44,936 bases of DNA from an uncultured Lewinella sp. (GCA_937873655.1 CALMYQ010000050.1:1-44936); one strand, 5' to 3'; numbered from the stretch's first letter, positions 17,486-26,173 are shown. Translations and numbers: made by a program. Notes: a model not told the origin generated them from the letters alone.

Positions 17486-17614
17486 ATGAGAAATCAATTG
17501 AACACGGGGGCAGACATTCGACAGGAGAACCAATCCTCCGGAAAATACAGCCCCCTTAATCGTCCCAGGTCGAGGCTATGCAGAGCACCTCTTATCAATG
17601 AACCAAATTTTTAA
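17486..17614 (+). CDS. Candidate 42-residue basic peptide
   Basis: Open frame of 42 codons (MRNQLNTGADIRQENQSS start), rich in Arg, Asn and Ser, with no membrane segment. It follows the right-hand shared element as the 40-codon frame follows the left-hand one, but the sequences do not resemble each other. Coding status is unproven. Confidence 0.3.
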   Translation: MRNQLNTGADIRQENQSSGKYSPLNRPRSRLCRAPLINEPNF

Positions 17615-17632
17615 CCATAAATGCTTTCAACC

Positions 17633-17920
17633 ATGAAATCCAGATTGTTTCTTCCGACCAATTTCAAGGCCCGCTCCGAAAGAAAATTGTACTATGCCCC
17701 TGACCAGCTCGTTAAGAATGCTCAGTCAGCTGCTTTTCCCAGGGCAAGCGCCCAACAATTATTCTCAACGGTCAGTCTTCCCCCTTTGCGTTATACTGCC
17801 TTTTCGAATCGTTTCTTCGGCAGGTTTACCCCACTCAACCCGGCAGCATCCTGCTTCCTGACACCCTGGTACCTGTTGCAGCAGAGGGGCGATGCAAGCT
17901 TAAGGGCTCCTCCGGGGTAA
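17633..17920 (+). CDS. Hypothetical 95-aa basic protein
   Basis: Not recognised. It begins MKSRLFLPTNFKARSERK and is rich in Arg, Phe, Pro and Ala with one Cys, with no clear signal peptide or transmembrane helix. ATG 17633 is preferred over ATG 17621 because AACC-ATG-AAA matches the start context at 4637. It lies 18 bases after the candidate 42-residue peptide and could be transcribed from the same element. No terminator is obvious before the minus-strand gene that follows. It could be a spurious frame. Confidence 0.4.
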   Translation: MKSRLFLPTNFKARSERKLYYAPDQLVKNAQSAAFPRASAQQLFSTVSLPPLRYTAFSNRFFGRFTPLNPAASCFLTPWYLLQQRGDASLRAPPG

Positions 17921-17994
17921 TGCACGATTTTCAGGATACCGGCAGCACTCCTCCTGAACAATTACCTGATTTCGTGCTGCTTGAAGCGGCAGCC

Positions 17995-18777
17995 TCAATA
18001 AAACACCACCCATACCCGAAAATCCGCCGAAAAATCCTCAAACCGGTGCGGCATCCGCGCCGGTACGAACAATAGATCCCCGGGCCGGCAGGCAATCCGT
18101 TCGTCTCCCCGGATGAACTGCCCGGTTCCACTGATCACCATGTAGAGTTCATCCTGCTCATGGGGAGATTGGGTATCCTTTCCTTTCGGCGCGAACAATT
18201 CGGCGGTCATGGTCCGGTTTTCCAGGACTTTGACAAAGGGCTTGCCGCCGCTTTCCGTCCGCAATTGCCCGGCAGCCTCCTCAACTGAAACATGCCACCT
18301 CGAGTCGATAATAAGATCTTGGATCTCCGGTCTGAAGATCTGCTTCAAATGGTGTTCCAGATGGTCGACATAGTCTGTGGCCAACTGATCAAGTGTCCAG
18401 GGGGTCTCGAGCCAATCCGCGGTGACCCGGACCTTCCATTGTTCTTCGGGCATCGCCTCCAAAACGGTGACAATCTGTTCATTCATCCCAATCCAGAGGT
18501 TCAGCACCTGACTGGTGGTTTGTTCCTGATACCGGTTTTGGCGAACCAGGTGATCCTGGCGGTACCCGTTCGCCACGAAAGTCTTTTCTGCGTAAAAACC
18601 CCAGTTGAACCGCTGCCAGTTGTGCTGGGCAGAATCGCACAGGTGCCCGAGGATCTCCTTTTTGGACCATTTATCCGGGTGCGGTTTTTGCTCAAATTCG
18701 GCTTTCGAAAACGCAAGGACCCGGGGCGGAACGACGGTCAGCCAGTGGCGAAGACGGTTGACAGAAGGGTGAATCAT
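17995..18777 (-). CDS. DinB-like/cupin fusion protein
   Basis: Two domains in 260 aa. The N-terminal 155 residues match the DinB/YfiT superfamily four-helix bundle, with KPHPDKWSKKEILGHLCDSAQHN near residue 30 and DYVDHLEHHLKQI near 140, giving the usual metal-binding histidines. The C-terminal 100 residues form a cupin barrel with SPHEQDELYMVISG and RPGDLLFVPARMPHRFED. DinB-like proteins are often thiol- or metal-dependent transferases, and cupins bind metals or small molecules. Each domain usually occurs alone, so the fusion is uncommon. The enzymatic role is unknown. The gene is monocistronic and opposes the preceding plus-strand frame. Confidence 0.88.
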   Translation of the reverse strand: MIHPSVNRLRHWLTVVPPRVLAFSKAEFEQKPHPDKWSKKEILGHLCDSAQHNWQRFNWGFYAEKTFVANGYRQDHLVRQNRYQEQTTSQVLNLWIGMNEQIVTVLEAMPEEQWKVRVTADWLETPWTLDQLATDYVDHLEHHLKQIFRPEIQDLIIDSRWHVSVEEAAGQLRTESGGKPFVKVLENRTMTAELFAPKGKDTQSPHEQDELYMVISGTGQFIRGDERIACRPGDLLFVPARMPHRFEDFSADFRVWVVFY

Positions 18778-18780
18778 TGG

Positions 18781-18832
18781 AAGGTTAAAGTGTAAAGGTT
18801 AAAGGTTAAAGTGTAAAGGTTAAAGTGTAAAG
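18781..18832. repeat. TTAAAG(G/TG)-type short tandem repeat
   Basis: Copies of AAGGTTAAAGTGTAAAGG directly upstream of the DinB-cupin start. The same family occurs at the left end of the window and before priA. The remainder of the 18778-19140 spacer has no gene, but it carries the large inverted repeat described next. Confidence 0.8.
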
Positions 18833-18961
18833 CAAAGTGAGCCGTTGTTTGTGGCGGCCGTCCAAAAATAAGGTGAAGAGCATTAAAAATCAAGTATAGT
18901 GATAACCGGGACTCACACTAATGGACATTTTGCAGGGCGGGGCAGCCTTCGGCAGACGGAG

Positions 18962-19046
18962 GCGGATTATTAAGCCCGTAGGGATTGATAAGCCATTCAT
19001 CAGATAGGCTTCTCCCGCCCGCAGGCCTACGGGCTTTTCAATCCGC
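18962..19046 (-). terminator. Large inverted repeat downstream of the amidohydrolase gene
   Basis: GCGGATT and AAGCCCGTAGG on the left (18962-18982) pair with CCTACGGGCTT and AATCCGC on the right (19026-19046), with a short AAGCC/GGCTT inner pairing. It sits just past the stop of the minus-strand amidohydrolase gene, so it may terminate or stabilise that transcript. It may instead be a dispersed palindromic element. Confidence 0.45.
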
Positions 19047-19140
19047 TTCACGTAAAAAAATATCCAGTAGTGGGACCGGAGCCATTGACATTTGTATTCC
19101 GCCCCAGCATTTTTGCCGGTTTATGACATCAACCGATCGG

Positions 19141-20787
19141 TTATTTTTCATAGACCAGTTCGCCGCCGACCATAGTCCACAACACCTTGGCACTGCGTAT
19201 GCGATCCGGGTCAGCGTGAATCAGGTCGGTATCCAGCAAAACCAGGTCGGCCAGCTTGCCTTTTTCAATCCTGCCTTTTATGCTGTCCTCGAACGCGCTG
19301 TAGGCGGCGCCCGACGTATAGGCCCGTAAAGCCTCCTCCACCGTAATCTTCTGCTCCGGCACCCAGCCGTCCGGATTTTTGCCGTCCAGCGTCCGGCGGG
19401 AGACGGCGGCGTAAATGCCTTCCAGCGGAATGGGCGGCGCAACGAACCAGTCGCTGCCGAATGCCAGGGTCGCGCCGGCGTCGAGGAGAGAACGAAAGGC
19501 GTAAGTCGTTTTACACCGTTCCGGGCCGATCACCTTTTCCGCCCAGCAGCCGTCGTCAATGGCGTGATAAGGCTGCATGCTGGGGATCACCCCCAATTGG
19601 GCAAACCGCGGAATATCACCGGGTTTGAGGTGTTGGGCATGCTCGACGCGGAAACGGCGGTCGCGGGGGCCGTCGGCTTTTTCCGTTTCTTCATAAATGT
19701 TCAGGATCAGGTTATTGGCCCGGTCACCGATGGCGTGCACAACCACATGTAACCCGGCTTTATCCGCTCCCATAATCCAGGATCTCAGGTTTTCCGGCGT
19801 ATTCACATACAGTCCGGTGTCAGCCGGCGAATCGGTAAACGGCTCGAAGAAAGCAGCGGTATGCGACCCCAGCGATCCGTCTACAAATCCCTTCAGGGCG
19901 CCCCAATGGAGCCAATCGTCGCCATGGCCGTCAGTCTCTGTTTTTTTGACCAGCTCTTCCCACTGTCCCAGCGGCGTCGCGGCATAGATCCGGGTGATCA
20001 ATTTGTTGCTTTTCCGGTTGCGTTCAAATACGGCCAGGTCGGCAAAGGTGCCCATGTGGTGGACCGACGTAACGCCATGGCCGGCTACATATTCCATTGC
20101 CGCCTGCAAATCGCGGTCTTCCTCATCCGGCCCGGCCGTCGGGATAATGCCATAGAAAACGTCCATGGCGTTGTCTTTGAAAATACCGGTGATCCGGCCG
20201 GCGGCATCCCTGACAATTGCCCCGCCCGGTACATCCCGGGTATCCGCTTTGATTCCGGCCAATTCCAGGGCCTTGGTATTGGCCAGGGCCATATGCCCGT
20301 CCAGGCGATTGAGAAAGATAGGGTGACCGGCCGTGACGGAATCGATCCAGTTGCGATCAGGCAATTCACCGCCCCAGAGTTCATGGTTCCAGTCGCCGCC
20401 GGTGATCCAGGCATCCGCCGGGGCTTTTTTTGCAAATTCGGCAATCCGGCGAATGAATTCCTCCGGACTGTCCGCATCTCGCAACTGCACGGAGTTGAGG
20501 TTGGCCCCGCCCTGCAGAAAATGAACATGAGAATCGATGAACCCCGGACATAAAAAGGCACCGGCGGCATCGATCAACCGGGTTTCCGGGCCGATCCCGG
20601 CTTTGAGGTCGTCCCCGAATCCGACGGCTAAAATGGTATCGCCTTTTATGGCGACCGCATCATAAGGCTCGGTCAGTCCGTCCGACCAGATTTTGGCGTT
20701 CAGGATCAGGATATCGGCTTTTTTCATGGGTTGTTGTTTGCAGGAGGTGAGGACGGCCAGGATAAAAATAACTCCCAGGTATTTCAT
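19141..20787 (-). CDS. YtcJ-like amidohydrolase lipoprotein
   Basis: Exported metal-dependent hydrolase (548 aa) of the amidohydrolase_3 branch. The signal peptide ends at a lipobox (LTSC). Metal and active-site motifs are visible: FIDSHVHF (HxH), HAIGDRAN, FRVEHAQHL and GSDWFVAPP. The composite beta domain is present at both ends (ILILNAKIWSDG near the N-terminus, GKLADLVLLDTD near the C-terminus). Members hydrolyse amide or carbamate bonds; the substrate cannot be told from sequence. The length is normal for the family. The start codon is well placed, before the signal peptide. It lies about 30 bases upstream of the HD-domain gene's stop on the same strand, so the two may be co-transcribed, with the HD gene first. 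Confidence 0.92.
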   Translation of the reverse strand: MKYLGVIFILAVLTSCKQQPMKKADILILNAKIWSDGLTEPYDAVAIKGDTILAVGFGDDLKAGIGPETRLIDAAGAFLCPGFIDSHVHFLQGGANLNSVQLRDADSPEEFIRRIAEFAKKAPADAWITGGDWNHELWGGELPDRNWIDSVTAGHPIFLNRLDGHMALANTKALELAGIKADTRDVPGGAIVRDAAGRITGIFKDNAMDVFYGIIPTAGPDEEDRDLQAAMEYVAGHGVTSVHHMGTFADLAVFERNRKSNKLITRIYAATPLGQWEELVKKTETDGHGDDWLHWGALKGFVDGSLGSHTAAFFEPFTDSPADTGLYVNTPENLRSWIMGADKAGLHVVVHAIGDRANNLILNIYEETEKADGPRDRRFRVEHAQHLKPGDIPRFAQLGVIPSMQPYHAIDDGCWAEKVIGPERCKTTYAFRSLLDAGATLAFGSDWFVAPPIPLEGIYAAVSRRTLDGKNPDGWVPEQKITVEEALRAYTSGAAYSAFEDSIKGRIEKGKLADLVLLDTDLIHADPDRIRSAKVLWTMVGGELVYEK

Positions 20788-20818
20788 GATGGCTTTTTTG
20801 AAAAGGCAAGATAGTCTA

Positions 20819-22060
20819 TTATATCGTCCCTTTCGGGTAACATAAATAATGCTTGGCCACCATCCTGGAATAAATGCCGTGGCCCGTCAATTCCGAAGCC
20901 GGTAATACCCTGCCCTCTTTCATCAGGACCAGGATCTCGTCTTTTTGTGTCGTATACGCCGTATTGCTTTCCGTGCCTTGAATCAGAAAATATTCCGCCA
21001 CCTCCGGAATTCCGGGGTATTTTTCCACCAGTTTTCGCTTGATCTCTGCAATCCGTTCCTTTGGCGGCGCTTCGTCATAAAATTCCAGCTTGAACAGCTT
21101 CCGGTCCATCAGGCTGCCGGCCAGGAAGGACAGGATCGGGTCGCTGTCGTATCGCCATGATTTGAGTGCGACGGCGATATCCGCATCGTCCAATTGGGCG
21201 AAACGGTCCAGTAAGGCATCCTTGTTTTGGGAAAAGACCTCGCCGTTGATGTTTTCGGAAAGGAAAAAACCCAGAATGCCGGTCAGCTCGATCCGAACGC
21301 CATCCTGGTACAGTTCTTTGGCGCGTTTGATCGTCTTGATCAGCATTTGCTCCGCGGAAACCACCGTTTTATGGAGGTAAACCTGCCAATACATCAGGCG
21401 CCGGGCCATCAGGAATTTCTCAATGGAATAAACCCCTTTTTCCTCTACGACCAGGTTGCCGTCATGCACATTCAACATCTTGATGATCCGGTCATAACCG
21501 ATCACGCCTTCATAAACCCCGGTAAAAAAACTGTCCCGGCTGAGGTAATCCATGCGGTCCATATCCAGCTGCCCGGACACCAGTTGGTGCAAAAAGCGTT
21601 TGGGGTACAGGTCCTTGAAGATTTCGATGGCCATCGAGAGTCGCCCGTCGAATTCCCGGTTGAGTTTTTCCATAAACCAGAGCGACAGCGATTCGTGGTG
21701 TACGTTGATCAGGGTATGTTCCAGGGTGTGGGAAAACGGACCGTGGCCGATGTCGTGCAACAAGACGGCCACGGAAACGCCTTCCGCTTCTTCCGGGGTG
21801 ATGTCCACGCCTTTAGCCCGCAGGGTCTCGATGGCCAGGCTCACCAGGTGGAATGCGCCCAGGGCGTGATGAAACCGGGTATGAAGGGCGCCCGGATAGA
21901 CGTAATGGGTCAGGCTGACCTGCTTGATCCGCCGCAGCCGTTGAAAGTACGGATGTTCTACCAGTTGAAAAATAAGGCCTTCAGGAATGCTGATGAACCC
22001 ATGAACCGGGTCATTGAGGATTTTTTTTACCTTTTGCATCCGCAAAATTTGTTGAGGCAA
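20819..22060 (-). CDS. HD-domain phosphohydrolase (dNTPase/SAMHD1-like)
   Basis: Cytoplasmic HD-superfamily protein of 413 aa. The N-terminus has NDPVHGFISIPEG, then HTRFHHALG and LLHDIGHGPFSHTLEH, which supply the H...HD metal ligands of dGTPase/SAMHD1-type phosphohydrolases. DMDRMDYLSRDSFFTGV supplies the final Asp. Known relatives cleave dNTPs or other nucleotides; the exact substrate is unknown. Translation could also begin at the Met seven codons downstream, directly before the conserved KKILNDPVHG region. It is divergently arranged with porX, an arrangement I recall as common in Bacteroidota. Confidence 0.9.
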   Translation of the reverse strand: MPQQILRMQKVKKILNDPVHGFISIPEGLIFQLVEHPYFQRLRRIKQVSLTHYVYPGALHTRFHHALGAFHLVSLAIETLRAKGVDITPEEAEGVSVAVLLHDIGHGPFSHTLEHTLINVHHESLSLWFMEKLNREFDGRLSMAIEIFKDLYPKRFLHQLVSGQLDMDRMDYLSRDSFFTGVYEGVIGYDRIIKMLNVHDGNLVVEEKGVYSIEKFLMARRLMYWQVYLHKTVVSAEQMLIKTIKRAKELYQDGVRIELTGILGFFLSENINGEVFSQNKDALLDRFAQLDDADIAVALKSWRYDSDPILSFLAGSLMDRKLFKLEFYDEAPPKERIAEIKRKLVEKYPGIPEVAEYFLIQGTESNTAYTTQKDEILVLMKEGRVLPASELTGHGIYSRMVAKHYLCYPKGTI

Positions 22061-22173
22061 AATATTTTGAACCCAGGCTCAGTTTTTAACAGAATATTAC
22101 CGGCTATTGTGACAATAACCCTAATTTGCAGCCGAAGGTACTAATTATCTCCCGGCATTAAACAAACGAATTC

Positions 22174-23730
22174 ATGGAAAAGATCAAGATCCTTTGGGCA
22201 GACGACGAAATTGATTTATTGAAGCCCCAATTATTGTTCCTGGAAAAAAAAGGCTACGAAGTCCTGACCGTCACGAACGGATACGATGCCCTGGAGGAAT
22301 GCGAATCGAACCGCGATATCGACGTGGTTTTCCTCGATGAAAGCATGCCGGGCATCACCGGCCTGGAAACCCTGGCCAAGATCAAGGAAGCCAACCCCAT
22401 GCTGCCCATCGTCATGATCACCAAAAATGAGGCTGAAAACGTGATGGAAGAGGCCCTGGGCTCTCAGATCACCGACTACCTCATCAAGCCGGTCAACCCC
22501 AACCAGATCCTGCTGACCCTGAAAAAGATCATCGACAACAAACGGCTCATCCGCGAGAAGACCTCCTCCGACTACCAACAGGAATTCCGGCAGATCTTCA
22601 TGCAGATCAACAGCAACCTCACCTACGAGGAATGGGTTGATGTGTACAAAAAGATCATTTCCTGGGAGATCAAGATCGACGAATCCAATTCCACCCAGAT
22701 GGCCGATATCCTCTCCATGCAAAAGAGCGAGGCCAATACCGAATTTTCCAAGTTCATCATCGACCATTATATGGACTGGATGGCCTCAGGTAACGGCCCG
22801 ATCATGTCGCACAACCTGATGCGTTCCAAAATCCTTCCGCAGATCAGCAGCGATATCCCGACGCTCATGATCCTGCTTGACAACATGCGCTATGACCAGT
22901 GGAAGGTCATCGAGCCGATCATTTCCGAACGTTTCCGGGTGGAAGAGGAAGACTATTTTTTCAGCCTCCTGCCGACCTCAACCCAATACAGCCGCAACGC
23001 CATTTTCGCCGGCCTGCTGCCATCCGAAATTGAAAAACGTTACGCCGACTGGTGGAAAAATGACAACGACGAAGGCGGCAAAAACCTCTATGAAAATGTG
23101 CTGATGGCAGAACAGATCAAACGGCTCGTCCGCAAGGAAGTAAAGTCTGACTATCTGAAGATCACCAACGTGAACCAGGCCCGCCAGATGCAGGAAAACA
23201 TCTTCAACTACCTGGAAAACGATTTCACGGCCATCGTTTATAACTTCATCGATATGCTCTCCCACGCCCGCACGGAAATGGAAGTGCTCAAAGAACTGGC
23301 CGGCGATGAACGCGCCTACCGCTCGCTGACCCGCTCCTGGTTCGAAAATTCCCCGCTGTGGACGGCCCTCCAACGCATTTCCGAGCGGGATGTGCGCCTC
23401 ATCCTGACCACCGACCACGGCACCATTCGGGTCAACACCCCGTCAAAAGTCGTCGGCGACCGCGAAACTACCACCAACCTGCGCTACAAAGTGGGCCGCA
23501 ACCTGCAATACGAACGCCGGGACGTACTCGAGGTCAAGGATCCGCCCAAAGCCGGGTTGCCCCGGCCCAATATCAGCTCCACCTTTATTTTTGCCAAGGA
23601 GGACAAGTTCTTCCTCTATCCGAACAACTACAATTATTACCACAATTTTTACAAGAACACCTTCCAGCACGGCGGCATATCGCTTGAGGAAATGATCTGC
23701 CCGGTGATCCGGCTGCGTACGCGGAGCTAG
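22174..23730 (+). CDS. porX: PorX-type response regulator with PglZ phosphatase domain
   Basis: Regulator of the type IX secretion system in Bacteroidota, 518 aa. The receiver (1-115) is complete: Asp10-Asp11, phospho-acceptor Asp55, Thr83 and Lys105. The C-terminal half is a PglZ/alkaline-phosphatase-superfamily domain with TLMILLDNMRYDQW, TTDHGT and a final HGGISLEEMICPV, holding the metal ligands. In studied species PorX acts with the PorY kinase; porY is not in this window. The length matches the family. It faces away from the HD gene across a spacer of about 110 bases. Its presence implies the organism has type IX secretion. Confidence 0.93.
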   Translation: MEKIKILWADDEIDLLKPQLLFLEKKGYEVLTVTNGYDALEECESNRDIDVVFLDESMPGITGLETLAKIKEANPMLPIVMITKNEAENVMEEALGSQITDYLIKPVNPNQILLTLKKIIDNKRLIREKTSSDYQQEFRQIFMQINSNLTYEEWVDVYKKIISWEIKIDESNSTQMADILSMQKSEANTEFSKFIIDHYMDWMASGNGPIMSHNLMRSKILPQISSDIPTLMILLDNMRYDQWKVIEPIISERFRVEEEDYFFSLLPTSTQYSRNAIFAGLLPSEIEKRYADWWKNDNDEGGKNLYENVLMAEQIKRLVRKEVKSDYLKITNVNQARQMQENIFNYLENDFTAIVYNFIDMLSHARTEMEVLKELAGDERAYRSLTRSWFENSPLWTALQRISERDVRLILTTDHGTIRVNTPSKVVGDRETTTNLRYKVGRNLQYERRDVLEVKDPPKAGLPRPNISSTFIFAKEDKFFLYPNNYNYYHNFYKNTFQHGGISLEEMICPVIRLRTRS

Positions 23731-24304
23731 AATTGTTGATCTGTTGATCTGACCTGCCACGCGGCACGCGGAGTTGATTATTCCCTCCGGTCATGTAGGC
23801 TTCGACTGCGCTCAGTCTATCACTTCGCGCTTGTTGATTTGAGGCGTTTCCAACGGAAGTCCGTCTTTATTTCGATCGTTTACAAGCGCAATCATCAATC
23901 ATGTATGGTACCCCTACCGCCGTAGTCGTAAGCCAAAGCGGTAATCATCAATCTGGCTATTGACTCCCCCCTTTGCAAATGTGGTTGTTTCAAGGAAACA
24001 ATCAGCGCAAAAATTCTTTCCTTTTCAAATCCGCGACGTCAAACTTTACCGTATATAGGATTATAAGAATGAAAATTTACAAATTTTTTTCGCCGAACAG
24101 GTAACAAATTGCCGATTCGGGGAATAAAGAGTTGTAACCATCAAAGGATGGAACATTCCCGGTTGATTTGCTAACAATTTCTTAAAGGATTTTAACAAGA
24201 CTTTAATATTTGGGCAAGCAACATCCGGCGCAAAACCGGAGTTATTAAGGAAACACTTTTGACCAAAGAACCTGATTGAAAACAACCTGAAAAATCCAAT
24301 TGTC
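23731..24304. other. 574-base spacer without a recognisable gene
   Basis: Only short, unconvincing frames are seen. The first 100 bases contain GTTGATCTGTTGATCT repeats and the phrase CTTCGACTGCGCTCAGTC, which is self-complementary in part. Bases 24060-24300 are AT-rich with a small inverted repeat TCCGG...CCGGA near 24229 and probably hold the promoter and leader of the small gene that follows. Confidence 0.6.
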
Positions 24305-24580
24305 ATGAACATTCGCCAAATCAAATTAGCCCTGACCGTCGGCCTGATCAACGCCGGACAAAACAGCAGCAATGTTGTAAGCGGTATCCGGGACCTGATG
24401 CTCTCTTTCAAGGAAGTCGGCGCATTCCTTGGCGCTCAACTGACGGGCAACATGCCCCTGAACGAAGACCATGTGAAAGAAACATACGCCATGAAGTTCG
24501 AAAATTGCGAACTGGACGTTGATCTTGTCCGCAATCCCCAGACCAGCAATCAGTTTGTTCAGCAATTCCGCCTTCATTGA
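24305..24580 (+). CDS. Hypothetical 91-aa protein
   Basis: Not recognised. The N-terminus (MNIRQIKLALTVGLINAGQN) is amphipathic, the middle is LMLSFKEVGAFLGAQL, and the C-terminus is acidic then neutral; no clear transmembrane span. The long AT-rich leader upstream and the strong plus-strand terminator at 24714-24753 indicate a genuine monocistronic transcript. Length fits a small regulator or structural peptide. It could in principle be a noncoding RNA with a chance frame. Confidence 0.55.
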   Translation: MNIRQIKLALTVGLINAGQNSSNVVSGIRDLMLSFKEVGAFLGAQLTGNMPLNEDHVKETYAMKFENCELDVDLVRNPQTSNQFVQQFRLH

Positions 24581-24713
24581 TCAACGGCGGGCTTTTTCCC
24601 CAAAGAATGCCGGCATTCCGATCGTTCAATCCCCTTAAAACTGTCATTAATACCTTATTGGAAACACGGCGTTAGATACAACCAAATTCCCAAAGCCATA
24701 TCCAAAATAACCC

Positions 24714-24753
24714 GGGCAGCCGCCTTTCAAAACCGGCTGCCCTTATTTTTTTT
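24714..24753 (+). terminator. Rho-independent terminator
   Basis: A perfect 9-bp stem (GGGCAGCCG with CGGCTGCCC) around an 11-base loop is followed by TTATTTTTTTT. The T tract is on the plus strand, so it ends the transcript of the 91-aa gene. It abuts the stop of the minus-strand lipoprotein gene. Confidence 0.85.
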
Positions 24754-25506
24754 CTACTGGCAGGTTTTCTCTCCGTCTATCCCGTAAATCCTGGTGACCA
24801 GCAGATAAGTTCGCACCTTACCGGTCTCCGGATCTTTTTGCTCCTCAAAATACCCTTCCAGATCGGTCAAAGCCGGTTGCGGGATGCCGTTATCAATTTT
24901 CCTGTTGTCCAGGTAAAGAAATCGCCGTTCCAGTTCCAGGTAGGTCGGCGTGTTCAGGAGCGGATATTTTTTGCCGGTAGCGCAGTCGGTAAACAGGGCT
25001 GCATCCGCAAAATAGACAAATCCGCCCGTCATGCGGGTCGTTTGGATCCGCTTGTAATCCCCTCCCATCGTTTCGCTGCCCCGGCATACCGCCAACATAG
25101 CCGTTTGGTCGGCTTCTGATTTGGTCGTAACGGAAATGCCGGTCTCCGTAGGCGTGATGACCACAATCGCAGTACCGCCTCCATAGGGCAGTTCCGCCTC
25201 CAGATGATCATCCACTTCCCTGGCATCCGCTTCGTAGGCGCACCCCGGGTTTTCGTTTATCGGACTGGCCGTCAGGGAAATTTTCGTACCGATCCCGGCT
25301 ATCCGCCCGATCATGATCTTCTGATAATAGGGCGCAGGGTAATTGCCCGTCGCAAAATCGCCGATAAAGGATATTTCTGCCGGCCGGGCCTGCTCTGCCG
25401 GTTGGTTTTCCTGATTTTCAGCAGCGGCTTCCGATTGGGGCGCGGCCGGCCCGCAGGCGGTCATCCAGGTGAGTAAAAAGGCTCCTGCAAGAATATTGCG
25501 CAACAT
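24754..25506 (-). CDS. Hypothetical lipoprotein
   Basis: A 250-aa protein of unknown function. The signal peptide ends in MTAC with Cys18 as the likely lipidation site, followed by a Gln/Glu/Ala-rich linker (about 20-45) and then a beta-rich domain (ISFIGDFATGNYPAPYY, GTAIVVITPTETGISVTT). Cysteines near residues 89 and 140 and at the C-terminus (EKTCQ end) could form disulfides. No close family recognised. Likely anchored in the outer or inner membrane facing the periplasm. Confidence 0.8.
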   Translation of the reverse strand: MLRNILAGAFLLTWMTACGPAAPQSEAAAENQENQPAEQARPAEISFIGDFATGNYPAPYYQKIMIGRIAGIGTKISLTASPINENPGCAYEADAREVDDHLEAELPYGGGTAIVVITPTETGISVTTKSEADQTAMLAVCRGSETMGGDYKRIQTTRMTGGFVYFADAALFTDCATGKKYPLLNTPTYLELERRFLYLDNRKIDNGIPQPALTDLEGYFEEQKDPETGKVRTYLLVTRIYGIDGEKTCQ

Positions 25507-25586
25507 ATTTTTGTTTTTTGGCGGCCAAGTTAGGTCTTTTTCACCGCATGGGCTTAAATTGTAAATTCATATAACAGAATTGCAAA

Positions 25587-25725
25587 ATGCCCAAAGCACC
25601 CCTGATCCAGCCCGTATGGCGCGAGTATTTCAAAGAACTCCTCATTGTCGTCATCGGCACCTGATCGCCTTTACCCTCAACAACTGGGCGCAGAACCAGG
25701 CCAATAAGGCCCTTATAAAACCCTT
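25587..25725 (+). pseudogene. DUF6090-like remnant, frameshifted and truncated
   Basis: The frame from ATG 25587 reads [20 protein letters not shown] then VVIGT and stops at 25662. One base shift later the reading continues [18 protein letters not shown]. Together these resemble the N-terminal membrane segment of DUF6090-family proteins (YFKE..IVVIG..IAF.LNNW). A single missing C at ACC-CTG would explain the break. The remaining roughly 200 residues of such a protein are absent, so the gene is decayed. Confidence 0.55.
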
Positions 25726-25759
25726 ATCTTGTCCGGCTCAACTAACAGCAATTCCCGAA

Positions 25760-26173
25760 ATGGCCATTACCTATCAAATCGAGAACGACCTTCCTGCCGA
25801 AGAATTCACAGCGGTGCTTCGGGCATCAACCTTAGGATTGCGCCGCCCGGTAGACGATCCGGAGCGCATGGCCGCCATGGTGCGACATGCCAACCTGATT
25901 GTAACGGCCCGCCTTGAGGGAAAACTGATTGGCGTGTCCCGTTCGGTCACGGATTTTGTTTTCTGCACCTATCTTTCGGATCTGGCGGTGGAGGAGGCCT
26001 TCCAACGGCAGGGGATCGGCCGGGAACTGATCCGCCAAACCAAACTGGCTACACCGCAGGCCAAACTGATCCTGCTCTCAGCGCCGGCGGCCGTTGATTA
26101 CTACCCGCGGATCGGGATGACCCGCCACGAAGCAGCTTTTTTTCTGGATGACGCGGAGGATCTTAGAGGGTGA
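25760..26173 (+). CDS. GNAT-family N-acetyltransferase
   Basis: A 137-aa acetyl-CoA-dependent acyltransferase. The acetyl-CoA loop RQGIGREL (Q/R-x-x-G-x-G/A) follows the strand [13 protein letters not shown], and [17 protein letters not shown] gives the preceding strands. It ends with [16 protein letters not shown], typical of small GNATs. ATG 25760 is chosen because the fold begins there; the upstream in-frame extension from a TTG overlaps the DUF6090 remnant. Acceptor unknown. Confidence 0.88.
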   Translation: MAITYQIENDLPAEEFTAVLRASTLGLRRPVDDPERMAAMVRHANLIVTARLEGKLIGVSRSVTDFVFCTYLSDLAVEEAFQRQGIGRELIRQTKLATPQAKLILLSAPAAVDYYPRIGMTRHEAAFFLDDAEDLRG

